From contig NZ_MIJB01000032.1 of the NCBI RefSeq assembly GCF_002174305.1, positions 62,001 through 126,000 of the forward strand: a stretch of DNA of 64,000 nt. Reading direction: 5' to 3'. Source of the DNA: Aeromicrobium sp. PE09-221 (GTDB lineage: Bacteria; Actinomycetota; Actinomycetes; Propionibacteriales; Nocardioidaceae). The position numbers and the translations under genes were made by a program. The number at the start of each line of letters is the position of its first letter. Positions within the stretch are counted from its first letter, which is position 1. Shown here one piece after another: positions 30,266 to 39,279 of the stretch. The notes below the pieces were generated by a model. The model saw only the letters and a list, made by a program, of their open reading frames with translations, had not been told where the DNA came from and made no database searches.

Positions 30266-30597
30266 GCGCGCACCGCTAGCCGTAGCCGGTGCTCAGCGCG
30301 GCATCGTCGCGTCACCGATCGTCTGGAGCGTTCGCCGGCGCATGCCCAATGGCGTCGCGGGCCGGGTCGGGCAGGACCGCGTCGACCTCGAGGTGCTCCC
30401 GGCTGTCATTGAGGTCGTACTCGTACCAGGGCGCATCACCGGTTTTTCTCACGGTCTAGTCGAGGCGGACACCGTGCTCAAGGGTTCCGGTCTCCCCTTC
30501 TCCCGGTTGGGCTCAGCGATGAAGTAGGGAACACGCGGGTACATGGCGCAGGTAAGGATCGCTTGTGTTCTGGCACTTCCAGCGCCAGAATGGCGCT
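30266..30597. other. 332-bp region without a clear gene; short orphan frame and hairpin
   Basis: Contains a bulged GCACCG...CGGTGC hairpin at 30270-30292 (possible glfT2 terminator), and on the minus strand a 46-codon frame at 30312-30452 (GTG start) with protein-like composition (WYEYDLNDSREHLEVDAV) that may be a gene remnant. The 3' part holds the vapB operator. Nothing else recognised. Confidence 0.4.
30568..30590 (+). promoter_or_regulatory. inverted-repeat operator of vapBC
   Basis: TTCTGGC and GCCAGAA arms separated by 9 nt. The right arm overlaps a CAGAAT box that ends 6-7 nt before the vapB ATG, so binding by the VapBC complex would block transcription. Autorepression is the usual regulation of such modules. 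Confidence 0.6.
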
Positions 30598-30828
30598 ATG
30601 ACGAGTGTGCAAGTCAAAGATGTTCCCGAGGAGGTCCATGCCGTGCTGCGCCGGCGTGCGGCGGCGGCGGGTCAGTCGCTCCAGGAGTATCTGAAGGCTC
30701 GACTCATCGCCGAAGCTTCGACACCCACGGTCGACGAGGTACTCGATCGGGCGGGCGGCCGGGCGGGAGGCCGGTTGTCGTTCAGCGAAGCGGTTGAAGC
30801 GCTGCAGGCCGATCGTGATCGTCGTTGA
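30598..30828 (+). CDS. vapB: antitoxin of VapBC/FitAB type
   Basis: A 76-residue antitoxin with an N-terminal ribbon-helix-helix: TSVQVKDVPEEVHAVLRRRA then AGQSLQEYLKARL, as in FitA-like arc-type antitoxins. The C-terminal tail (FSEAVEALQADRDRR) should wrap the toxin. The ATG at 30598 is chosen because it begins the RHH strand and follows the operator. Overlaps the toxin gene by 14 bp. Confidence 0.88.
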   Translation: MTSVQVKDVPEEVHAVLRRRAAAAGQSLQEYLKARLIAEASTPTVDEVLDRAGGRAGGRLSFSEAVEALQADRDRR

Positions 30829-31216
30829 CGCCAGCATTCTGCTCGTCGGTCTCGTAGACGATGACGCTGATGGCGATGCTGCACGCAGGAGACTCCGAGA
30901 GCAGGTGCTGCTCGCCCCGGATCTGGTCTACCTGGAGGTCAGCTCGGTCTTGCGTCGTCATGTGGCGGCCGAACGTCTCGATCGGCGGCGCGCCGAGTTG
31001 GCGCTGGAGGATCTGCTCGCGCTCCCTTTGCGCACCGTAGAGCACCTACCGCTCGTCAAGCGAATCTGGCAGCTACGTGACACCGTCACCGTCTATGACG
31101 CCGCCTACGTGGCGGTTGCGGAGCACTTCAACGCGCCTTTGATCACTGGCGATGCACGACTTGCGCGCGCCCCTGGGCCCACCTGCACTATTGAACTCTT
31201 CCCACCTGAGATCTAG
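30815..31216 (+). CDS. vapC: PIN-domain ribonuclease toxin VapC
   Basis: A 133-residue PIN nuclease with all four acidic catalytic residues: D5 (VVDAS), E41 (YLEVSS), D95 (TVYDAAY) and D113 (TGDARLA). VapC toxins cleave structured RNA, commonly initiator tRNA or the sarcin-ricin loop; the target cannot be told here. GTG at 30815 overlaps vapB and gives the canonical short N-terminus. The module stands between glfT2 and glf, interrupting the galactan genes. Confidence 0.92.
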   Translation: MIVVDASILLVGLVDDDADGDAARRRLREQVLLAPDLVYLEVSSVLRRHVAAERLDRRRAELALEDLLALPLRTVEHLPLVKRIWQLRDTVTVYDAAYVAVAEHFNAPLITGDARLARAPGPTCTIELFPPEI

Positions 31217-31253
31217 CTCAAACTGACAAGCGGCCGCGAGCGTCTCCAGAGCG

Positions 31254-32435
<1,182 letters not shown>

Positions 32436-32556
32436 CTAGGTGGCAACCTGAGCAGTCTAGCCGGACGTTGCTGGGCTGCTCGCACCCCGCGATGCCTCGT
32501 ACGTGGAGCGTTCCGTTGCCAGAACACTCCCCCGCCCATCAGCGGAGGCTCCCAAG

Positions 32557-32562
32557 TACTAT
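32557..32562 (+). promoter_or_regulatory. -10 box of leaderless membrane-anchored methyltransferase gene
   Basis: TACTAT 6 nt before the ATG at 32569; it decides this start over a GTG at 32503. Confidence 0.55.
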
Positions 32563-32568
32563 CAGCCC

Positions 32569-33603
32569 ATGTATCGAAGGCTTGTTCCCGGCACGCGGAT
32601 AGGACGACTGAGCGTTGCGGGTATCGGCGTCCTCGTCGTCACCATCGCAGCGGTTCTTCTTCAGCGAACCTTCGATGACGTGGCCTCGGCTGTGCTCGGC
32701 GGCATCGTCGTCGCCCTGCTCGCGATCGCGATTCTGCGCATAGAAATGCACTCACGGCGCATGGCGGGCCGTCTGCACGAGATCGAGGGCGTCCGGAACG
32801 CCGTCGCCGACGTACAGAAGGCTGCCGATGGCATCAGTGGGCTAGTGCGTACCCAGAGAGACAGCAGCCTTGCTGGCATCGCAGAGCTCTCCGGCCACGT
32901 GTCGAAGCTCGATTCCGCACTTGCCGATCAGCGCAAGCTGACCGACTCTATCAAGACCTACATGGCGACCCGAAGCGGCGTTGAGCAGAACTACCGTCAG
33001 ATCCAGGCGATGCTCAACCTCTTCTCCATGTTCGACATAGAGGGGGAGATCCCCCCCATGCGCGGCTGGGCGGCCTCGCCAGACATCACACTCTATCTCG
33101 TCGAGATCGTACGTCTTCAAAAGCCTCAGCTCATCGTCGAATGTGGCAGTGGCGTCTCGACCTTCTGGTTAGCCAAAGCGGCCGAGAAGTACTCCCCTGA
33201 TTCACGGATCATCTCACTCGATCACGAGGCAACGTTCGCGGCGAAGTCGCGAGCCCTCCTCGATCGTCATGGGCTCAGTCACTTCGCTGAGATACGAGAC
33301 GCGCCCTTAGAGAAGAACGGCGAGACCCAGGCATGGTACTCACCGGCGGCGTGGCACGACATCGAGAATATCGATCTCCTCTTCGTCGATGGCCCGCCCA
33401 AAGACTCCGGACCGCTAGCCCGCAGACCAGCTCTCTACGCGCTCGCAGACAAGGTCAGTCGCGACGGCACGATCGTTCTCGACGACGCGAAACGGGACGA
33501 GGAACTCGCGATCTTGAAGGAGTGGAGTGAGAGCTTCCCTGAGTTTTCACAGGAGATCCTGAGCGTTGAGAAACACGCTGGAGTCCTGCGTCGAACTCCA
33601 TGA
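32569..33603 (+). CDS. membrane-anchored coiled-coil SAM-dependent methyltransferase
   Basis: About 344 residues. Two closely spaced N-terminal hydrophobic segments (LSVAGIGVLVVTIAAVLL and VLGGIVVALLAIAILRI), then a helical, probably coiled-coil region (about 65-155), and a C-terminal class I methyltransferase fold: LIVECGSGVSTFWLAKAAE (motif I), SLDHEATFAAK, DLLFVDGPPKDSG. It probably modifies a lipid-linked glycan at the cytoplasmic face. A protein or lipid substrate is equally possible. Confidence 0.85.
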   Translation: MYRRLVPGTRIGRLSVAGIGVLVVTIAAVLLQRTFDDVASAVLGGIVVALLAIAILRIEMHSRRMAGRLHEIEGVRNAVADVQKAADGISGLVRTQRDSSLAGIAELSGHVSKLDSALADQRKLTDSIKTYMATRSGVEQNYRQIQAMLNLFSMFDIEGEIPPMRGWAASPDITLYLVEIVRLQKPQLIVECGSGVSTFWLAKAAEKYSPDSRIISLDHEATFAAKSRALLDRHGLSHFAEIRDAPLEKNGETQAWYSPAAWHDIENIDLLFVDGPPKDSGPLARRPALYALADKVSRDGTIVLDDAKRDEELAILKEWSESFPEFSQEILSVEKHAGVLRRTP

Positions 33604-33784
33604 GTCCATGAGGCGTTGCTCCCAAGCAGGGCGACCCGGGCGCCCTTCTCGTGGCCCTCTTCCCGCGTACAGCAAGCAGGGGATCAATGCCCAAAGGCCA
33701 TGTGCCCGACGCGCCATGAGTCCACCCATGGGGTCATCCCCAGTGGGAGGGAACAGCCCTGAGCTGCGGACTTGTGACGACCTT

Positions 33785-33790
33785 TAGGAT
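33785..33790 (+). promoter_or_regulatory. -10 box of leaderless GT4 gene
   Basis: TAGGAT 7 nt before the GTG at 33798. Confidence 0.5.
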
Positions 33791-33797
33791 CAGACTC

Positions 33798-34967
33798 GTG
33801 AAAACAGCAGCTCAGGTACTCGTCTTTCCCGCTTGGCGAGACAACCCTTTCCTCAATCTGCTGAGTCTGAGCGCTCGGTCTTCCGGCTACCGATTCCTCG
33901 ACGCTACGAACTTCAACAAGCTGCTCGAGCAAGCCGACCGGCTGCAGGGCGGCGATATCTTCCATCTGCATTGGACGTATCCGCTGCTGCAGAACGCCCC
34001 ATCAGAAGAGGAAGCCCACGCTCGACTATCTCAATTCTCTGAGATGTTGCGGTCCTTGAGGCAGCGCGGAGTCACGATCATCTGGACGATCCACAATCGC
34101 ATCCCCCACGAGTTGCACTACAGAGAACCTGAGATAGAGCTGCACCATCTTCTCGCCTCGGAGGCCGACGCCATTCACATCATGGCTCCCGATACTCCCG
34201 CGGTCATGTCCGACGTGGTGGAACTCGACCCAGCCAAGATCCATGTCATCCCGCACCCGAGTTACCAAGGCGTTTACGACGTGGGGGTTGATCGTGACGC
34301 CGCTCGGAGTTCTTTCGGCCTAGAGGCCGACGACAGGTCGGTGCTCTTCCTCGGGCAGATCCGTCCTTACAAAGGAGTTCAAGCCCTCATCGAAGCAACG
34401 AGCTTGGCAGCGAAGACCAGCGATAGCCGGCTCGTGCTCATGCTCGCAGGGGTGGTCAAGGATCTTCGCGTGGAGGACTTCATCGCTGCGATCCCAGATC
34501 ATCTGTCGACCCGGACCTTCTTCGACTTCGTCCCTGACGGGGATCTTTCACGATGGTTCAGAGCCGCCGATGTCGCGGTGTTCCCGTACCAGGCGATTCT
34601 CAACTCCGGCAGCGTCCATTTGGCGGCGACCTTCGGTGTTCCCACACTTCTACCGGGCGAAGACCACCTGCGTCGGCAGTTCGGAGACGAGCCCTGGGTG
34701 GCCTTCTTCGACAAGCAGCGCCCCTCGGAGTCCATCGCCGAGCTGCTCAATGACCCGGATCTGTTCAAGGACCTGAACGAGCACGATTTCACCCGCTTCA
34801 CCTCGCGGATCGGCCCCTGGGACATCTCACGTCAGTACCACCGACTGATCGACAGGTATGCCTCGGGGCCGCTGTCCGATCAGGCGTCGGGGCCTCTACC
34901 CACGCCACGGCGCAAGCGGTCGCGGAGGATGATGAGGGATCGTTTCACCGCACGGGGCGCCCAGTGA
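33798..34967 (+). CDS. glycosyltransferase, GT4-like GT-B fold
   Basis: About 389 residues. N-terminal AWRDNPFLNLLSLSARSSGY and IFHLHWTYPLLQNAP; the linker HVIPHPSYQGVYDVGV; C-terminal VLFLGQIRPYKGVQALIEA and YQAILNSGSVHLAATFGVP, where NSGS..LA replaces the second glutamate region of canonical GT4 enzymes. This pattern is common in capsule and teichuronic loci. The GTG start follows the -10 box. The last 88 bp overlap the convergent GT2 gene. Confidence 0.88.
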   Translation: MKTAAQVLVFPAWRDNPFLNLLSLSARSSGYRFLDATNFNKLLEQADRLQGGDIFHLHWTYPLLQNAPSEEEAHARLSQFSEMLRSLRQRGVTIIWTIHNRIPHELHYREPEIELHHLLASEADAIHIMAPDTPAVMSDVVELDPAKIHVIPHPSYQGVYDVGVDRDAARSSFGLEADDRSVLFLGQIRPYKGVQALIEATSLAAKTSDSRLVLMLAGVVKDLRVEDFIAAIPDHLSTRTFFDFVPDGDLSRWFRAADVAVFPYQAILNSGSVHLAATFGVPTLLPGEDHLRRQFGDEPWVAFFDKQRPSESIAELLNDPDLFKDLNEHDFTRFTSRIGPWDISRQYHRLIDRYASGPLSDQASGPLPTPRRKRSRRMMRDRFTARGAQ

Positions 34968-36574
34968 CGCCGTCGTCGCGTCAAGACCACCCGTCCGATG
35001 CGCCGATAGAGAAAACTGTCCTTCGCGGCATACTCCGGTAAGCGGGTCTCGCCTGCCGCGAGGACTGTCGTTCCGTCGGTGAACTGCAGCGCCGGCACCA
35101 GCGAGTGGTGCAACGGCACCGATCGAACCGAGAAAGTCGCACGCCAGTCACAACCGCCATCGTCGGACGGCCTTAGTTCTAGCTGAGCGGCGGTGACCAC
35201 CGTTCGAGGATCGGCGTCGACATTGATCAAGACCGGAACAGCCTCGTTCGCGTGGCCCGAGTGATGTCCTGCGAGTGCTAACGTCTTCACTCCCCCAGCC
35301 ATCGTCGTGACGGTCGCGTCAATCCGGTCGGCGCTGCGGAATGCTTGATCCTCCGTGCCCGGCAGTCGCGTCTCCGGAACGTACCGGAGGAACGAGTCGC
35401 TGAAGTGTCGGCGGACAACGTCCACGAGCAGGAGACGCTCGGCGGGGTCTTCTCGCAGGTCAGCCGATGCGAGAACCGCGGTGACACGATCGGTGACCGC
35501 CTCACGGTCCTCGTCGAGGATCAACCCGTGACGAGCTGCGCATCCCAGCGCATGCGACCAGCGACCAGCCCCCGAGGCGAACGTCTTGGCTGCAGACATC
35601 TCCCCGAGAGCCGCCAGCTGCACGGTCACCCTCTTCGACATGGCGATGAGCGGCGAGGGCGGCGGCGCGAACTTCAGGAGTTCAGCAATGGCGTTCGCTA
35701 TCACCTGATCGTCATCTGACGGTTCCGTCCAGTCGTTGAGGAAACGCGCGATGTGGACATAGGTGTCTCGATCATAGATAAGCCTCTTGTACACATCACC
35801 GAGGTCATCGCCTCCATGAGCGGACAGCATTCGGGCGCACTCGAGCTCTTGTCCGAGGTAGCTCAGCATGGAGGTCGTCGACGTGGCCTGAGCCGTCATG
35901 GAGCTGCCACCGGGGCGCTCTCGATAGAGATAAACGACGTCGTCGACGATATCGATCCTGCGAGCCGCCAGGTAAGCGGTCACCATGGGCACGATGTCAT
36001 TCGATCGCGGGACATCGGGAAAACGTATCTGGTTCTCCTCCCACCACTCGCGCACGAAAGCCTTGTTCCAGCATGGCCTGCTGTAGAGCAGTGTTGGTTC
36101 GTCAGTGAACCGGATGGCGGTCTGGGGACGAGAGAATGCCTCCATACTCCGCGTGGGACGCCAGGTGTGGGCTGGTCGGAACTTGAGGTAGTCGCCGAAC
36201 GCGATATCCGAACCGCTGGCCTCCAAGCTGGCGACCAGAGCCGCATACGCCCCGTCGGGGATGAGGTCATCACCATCGCAGAAGATGAGGTACTTACCCC
36301 GCGCGTTCTCGACACCGAGGTTGCGCGCCGTTCCGCCTCCTCGTCCGTCTGTCTGCAGGAGGGTTAGACGCGCATCCCTGGCGCTGTAGTCGCTGACGAT
36401 CTGCCGCGTCCTGTCGGTGGAATGATCGTCGACGACGATCACTTCCATGTCGTCGACATCTTGACCGAGCACGGAGTCGAGCGTCTCCTGCACCCACGGC
36501 TCAACGTTGTGCGTCGGAATTACCACGGTCAACGCGACGCCGGTACCACCCACCTGCGTCAATCGATCCGACAC
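34880..36574 (-). CDS. family 2 glycosyltransferase with long C-terminal extension
   Basis: A 564-residue protein. N-terminal GT-A domain with TVVIPTHNVEPWVQETLDSV, EVIVVDDHSTDRTRQIV, GGTARNLGVENARGKY and the FCDGDDL metal site; then a helical middle (about 220-400) and a beta-rich C-terminal domain ending in a basic tail. GT2 proteins with such extensions occur beside polyol-phosphate polymerases in teichoic-type loci. GTG start with GGAGG 5 nt upstream. The basic C-terminus is encoded in the overlap with the GT4 gene. Confidence 0.9.
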   Translation of the reverse strand: MSDRLTQVGGTGVALTVVIPTHNVEPWVQETLDSVLGQDVDDMEVIVVDDHSTDRTRQIVSDYSARDARLTLLQTDGRGGGTARNLGVENARGKYLIFCDGDDLIPDGAYAALVASLEASGSDIAFGDYLKFRPAHTWRPTRSMEAFSRPQTAIRFTDEPTLLYSRPCWNKAFVREWWEENQIRFPDVPRSNDIVPMVTAYLAARRIDIVDDVVYLYRERPGGSSMTAQATSTTSMLSYLGQELECARMLSAHGGDDLGDVYKRLIYDRDTYVHIARFLNDWTEPSDDDQVIANAIAELLKFAPPPSPLIAMSKRVTVQLAALGEMSAAKTFASGAGRWSHALGCAARHGLILDEDREAVTDRVTAVLASADLREDPAERLLLVDVVRRHFSDSFLRYVPETRLPGTEDQAFRSADRIDATVTTMAGGVKTLALAGHHSGHANEAVPVLINVDADPRTVVTAAQLELRPSDDGGCDWRATFSVRSVPLHHSLVPALQFTDGTTVLAAGETRLPEYAAKDSFLYRRIGRVVLTRRRRHWAPRAVKRSLIILRDRLRRGVGRGPDA

Positions 36575-36702
36575 TCATGCCTCCAGACATCGTCGACCAT
36601 CACGCTCACCCGGCGATCTTATACGCCGCTCATCGTCGACTCGCCTGCCTGTTACCGAACAGCATCGTGGATGCTCGGCGCTCCGGAGAACGTCCATCCA
36701 CC

Positions 36703-36708
36703 TAGACT
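36703..36708 (+). promoter_or_regulatory. -10 box of leaderless asparagine-synthase-like gene
   Basis: TAGACT 6 nt before the ATG at 36715. It supports the upstream start and therefore the frameshift interpretation of this gene. Confidence 0.5.
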
Positions 36709-36714
36709 CGCCGC

Positions 36715-38411
36715 ATGTCGAATTTCCTGGTGATCCGACACGCTCGTCGTCGACGCAGAGCCATCGACCGGTGGCTCGCTTCCCACGCCGCACGATCGGA
36801 AACCTGGAGCACTGAGTACGGCAGCGAACGACTCGTCATCGTCAGCAGGGAGGTCGACTCGAACGTTTCCAGTGGTGGCTTTCATCGCGGAATCGCCATC
36901 ACACGTGATGCTGTCGCCTTTGAACATTCTCGCCTCGTCGGGGAAGCTTCTGCTGCTTCGTTGCCATCGGCTGGCAACATCCCCCCGCCGCGATTACGGT
37001 CAGACGCGATCTCTTCGGTATGCAGAAGCTGCTGGCGACATCGGGAAGAGGGTTCAGCGCGGCCAGCGACTCCCTTGTCACCTTGGCGTCCCTGCGTTCA
37101 GCGCTCGGCGAAAAGGTGTCCACGAACGAGCAATCGCTCTGGGCACGCTCCATCCTGACCGCCGCTACGACCCAGCAGATGAACGATGAGACGCTCATCT
37201 CGGAGATCCGGTTCATTCCGCCTGGACTCGACATCGATCTTGGATCGCAGACCTACAACATGACCGAACCAGCGCCGCCCGTCCTGCGCGACAGCGGACG
37301 TCCATACCGGGATCTGATTCGAGAAGCCGCGTTGGATCTCGCCAGCGTCTTGCAGTCACTCACCACCGCACGCGCTCACGTGCAGCTGGGATTGACCGGT
37401 GGCTACGACTCTCGGGCGGTACTCGCCGCGGCCCTGCTGGCACAGGCAACCGTGACCAGTCATACACAGGTGCACAATGCTGAGCAAGCACGTGATCGCG
37501 AGATTGCCGTCGCTCTCACGACGACGTACGACCTGCCCTTCGAAGACGTTGTGGTACACGACGCTCGGGGACCGGGAGATGCCCTCACGCTCTGGGGATC
37601 CTCCCTAGCCGGGGTCTACGACGGATTCCTGCCCGCGGGACCCTCACTGCCTTTCGGACCTTTCCGGGTCTACCTCAACGGGGTCGGCGCCGAGATCGCT
37701 CGCCCCAGCACGTGGCCGTGGGCCCATTGGTCTACCTATGCGCAGTCGAAGACGCCACCAGGTGAACACGCCCCGCCCACAGCCATCGAGGAGTTCTTGA
37801 GGGCGGGCCACCGGGGACTGCGAGTCGCTGGGCTCGAGGCCGATGACCCCATCGGCGCGCGCCATATGTACGCCATCTACCGGTGCGGCCTTCACGCCGC
37901 CTCTCCCGTGGCAACCCTCACGCCGTTGACATTGAGCCCCCTCGCATCGAGATATCTCGCGGAGGCCGGTTATCTCGAGCGATCCAATCGCCTGATCACC
38001 GACCTCACCATGCTCCTCTCACCAGAACTTGCCGTTCAGCCGTACGGTGATCCCAGCCGAACGTTGACCAAGAGCGCGGTGGAACAGCGGCTCAGCGAAC
38101 TCGGCGGCCCGATCGGAGAATCTGAGATACCTGAACGCGGGGTCAAGGGCTCGCATGAGTCTGTCGTCCGTGGTCCCAGCCAGTTGGCGTTATCGGTGGC
38201 GAAGAGCATCGGTTTCACAGGCAACTATCATGAAGCGCCCGATTGGATCGACGATGACCTCGATCTGCTGCCAGCGCCACTGCAGCCGGTCTACAAGAAG
38301 CTTCACGCCAACGGTTTGTGGCGCGCCAACAAGTCCTTTGGCGGGAAGATCCAACCCTCTGGTGCCTCATTACCCAAGGTCGCCAGTCTTCGCCTACTAC
38401 GACTCGCCTAG
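36715..38411 (+). pseudogene. asparagine synthase-like protein, frameshifted
   Basis: From 37020 the frame encodes the second half of a class II amidotransferase/ATP-pyrophosphatase protein: TVRRDLFGMQKLL, then the PP-loop-like LGLTGGYDSRAVLAAALL, and LNGVGAEI as the later signature. The N-terminal part (36715 to about 36940) lies in another frame. Adding one G to the GGGG tract at 36940-36943 joins them as SRLVGGSFCCFVAIGWQ, matching the GxFxxFxxxW pattern of this domain. A deleted base, a sequencing error or recoding are possible. Related proteins amidate carboxylates, including uronic acids in some glycan loci (inference). Confidence 0.75.
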
Positions 38412-38467
38412 CAACCGGGTTCTCAGGCGCAGCGGAGTAAAGCACTGGCCTGTTCAGCAACAACTCG

Positions 38468-38473
38468 TAGGGT
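38468..38473 (+). promoter_or_regulatory. -10 box of leaderless methyltransferase gene
   Basis: TAGGGT 6 nt before the ATG at 38480. The intervening GAGGAG is too close to the ATG to act as an ordinary ribosome-binding site. Confidence 0.45.
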
Positions 38474-38479
38474 GAGGAG

Positions 38480-39271
38480 ATGAATGGCTTCGACGCGTAC
38501 CGGGCTGGCGGACACCACGCCGTCCACGGCTGGATGCAAGCCGGCCTGCTGGACTTCTTGACGGCAATCGATCAGCACCAAAAAGAGATGGGCGTCGACG
38601 GCGCCGTCGCCGAGATCGGCGTGCACCATGGTCGTCTGTTCATCGCCCTCCATCTGTTGCTGAGCGACGGTGAGCGATCAGCTGCCTTTGACATATTCGA
38701 CTCTCAGGAACTCAACATCGATCAGTCCGGTTTCGGAGACCGCGGCGTCTTCGAACAGAATTTGCGTTTGCATGCTCCGAGGACGGCGGACCGAGCACTC
38801 ATCGTCCCGGGCGATTCCATGGAACTCACAGGCGCTGGCGTCCTCGAACGCCTCGGCACCAGGGTGCGGCTCTTCAGCGTCGACGGCGGGCACTGGGCCG
38901 ACATCGTCTGCCACGATCTTCATACCGCAGCCGATTCGCTCAGCCCGGGCGGCGTCATCATCGCCGATGACGTGTTCAATCAATCCTGGCCGGACGTCTG
39001 CGTGGGCTTTCTGCGGTTCCTCTCCGAACGACCGGAGTTCGCGCCTTTCGCCGTCGGCTACAACAAGGTCCTCGTCGCGCGGGCCGAAGACGCCCCGGCA
39101 TTCCTTGAACTCATCGCGGCGCGCAGCGCCGAACTCGGGGACCGTTCGAAACGCCAGGAACTAGACGGCCATCCAGTTCACGTGATCGGCATGCCGAAGC
39201 CACGTCCTGTACTCGGCAATGCACCGAAGCCCGCACCTCGGCGGCGCTGGCTCGGGCTCAAGGCGAGGTGA
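38480..39271 (+). CDS. class I SAM-dependent methyltransferase
   Basis: A 263-residue soluble methyltransferase. Motif I region VAEIGVHHGRLFIALHLLL, AAFDIFDSQ, RLFSVDGGHWADIVCHDL and SPGGVIIADDVF match the Methyltransf_24/TylF-like group, which O-methylates sugars or small molecules. Its position among glycosyltransferases suggests O-methylation of the wall polysaccharide or its precursor. It ends 8 bp before the convergent acyltransferase gene. Confidence 0.88.
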   Translation: MNGFDAYRAGGHHAVHGWMQAGLLDFLTAIDQHQKEMGVDGAVAEIGVHHGRLFIALHLLLSDGERSAAFDIFDSQELNIDQSGFGDRGVFEQNLRLHAPRTADRALIVPGDSMELTGAGVLERLGTRVRLFSVDGGHWADIVCHDLHTAADSLSPGGVIIADDVFNQSWPDVCVGFLRFLSERPEFAPFAVGYNKVLVARAEDAPAFLELIAARSAELGDRSKRQELDGHPVHVIGMPKPRPVLGNAPKPAPRRRWLGLKAR

Positions 39272-39279
39272 TCCGACGG

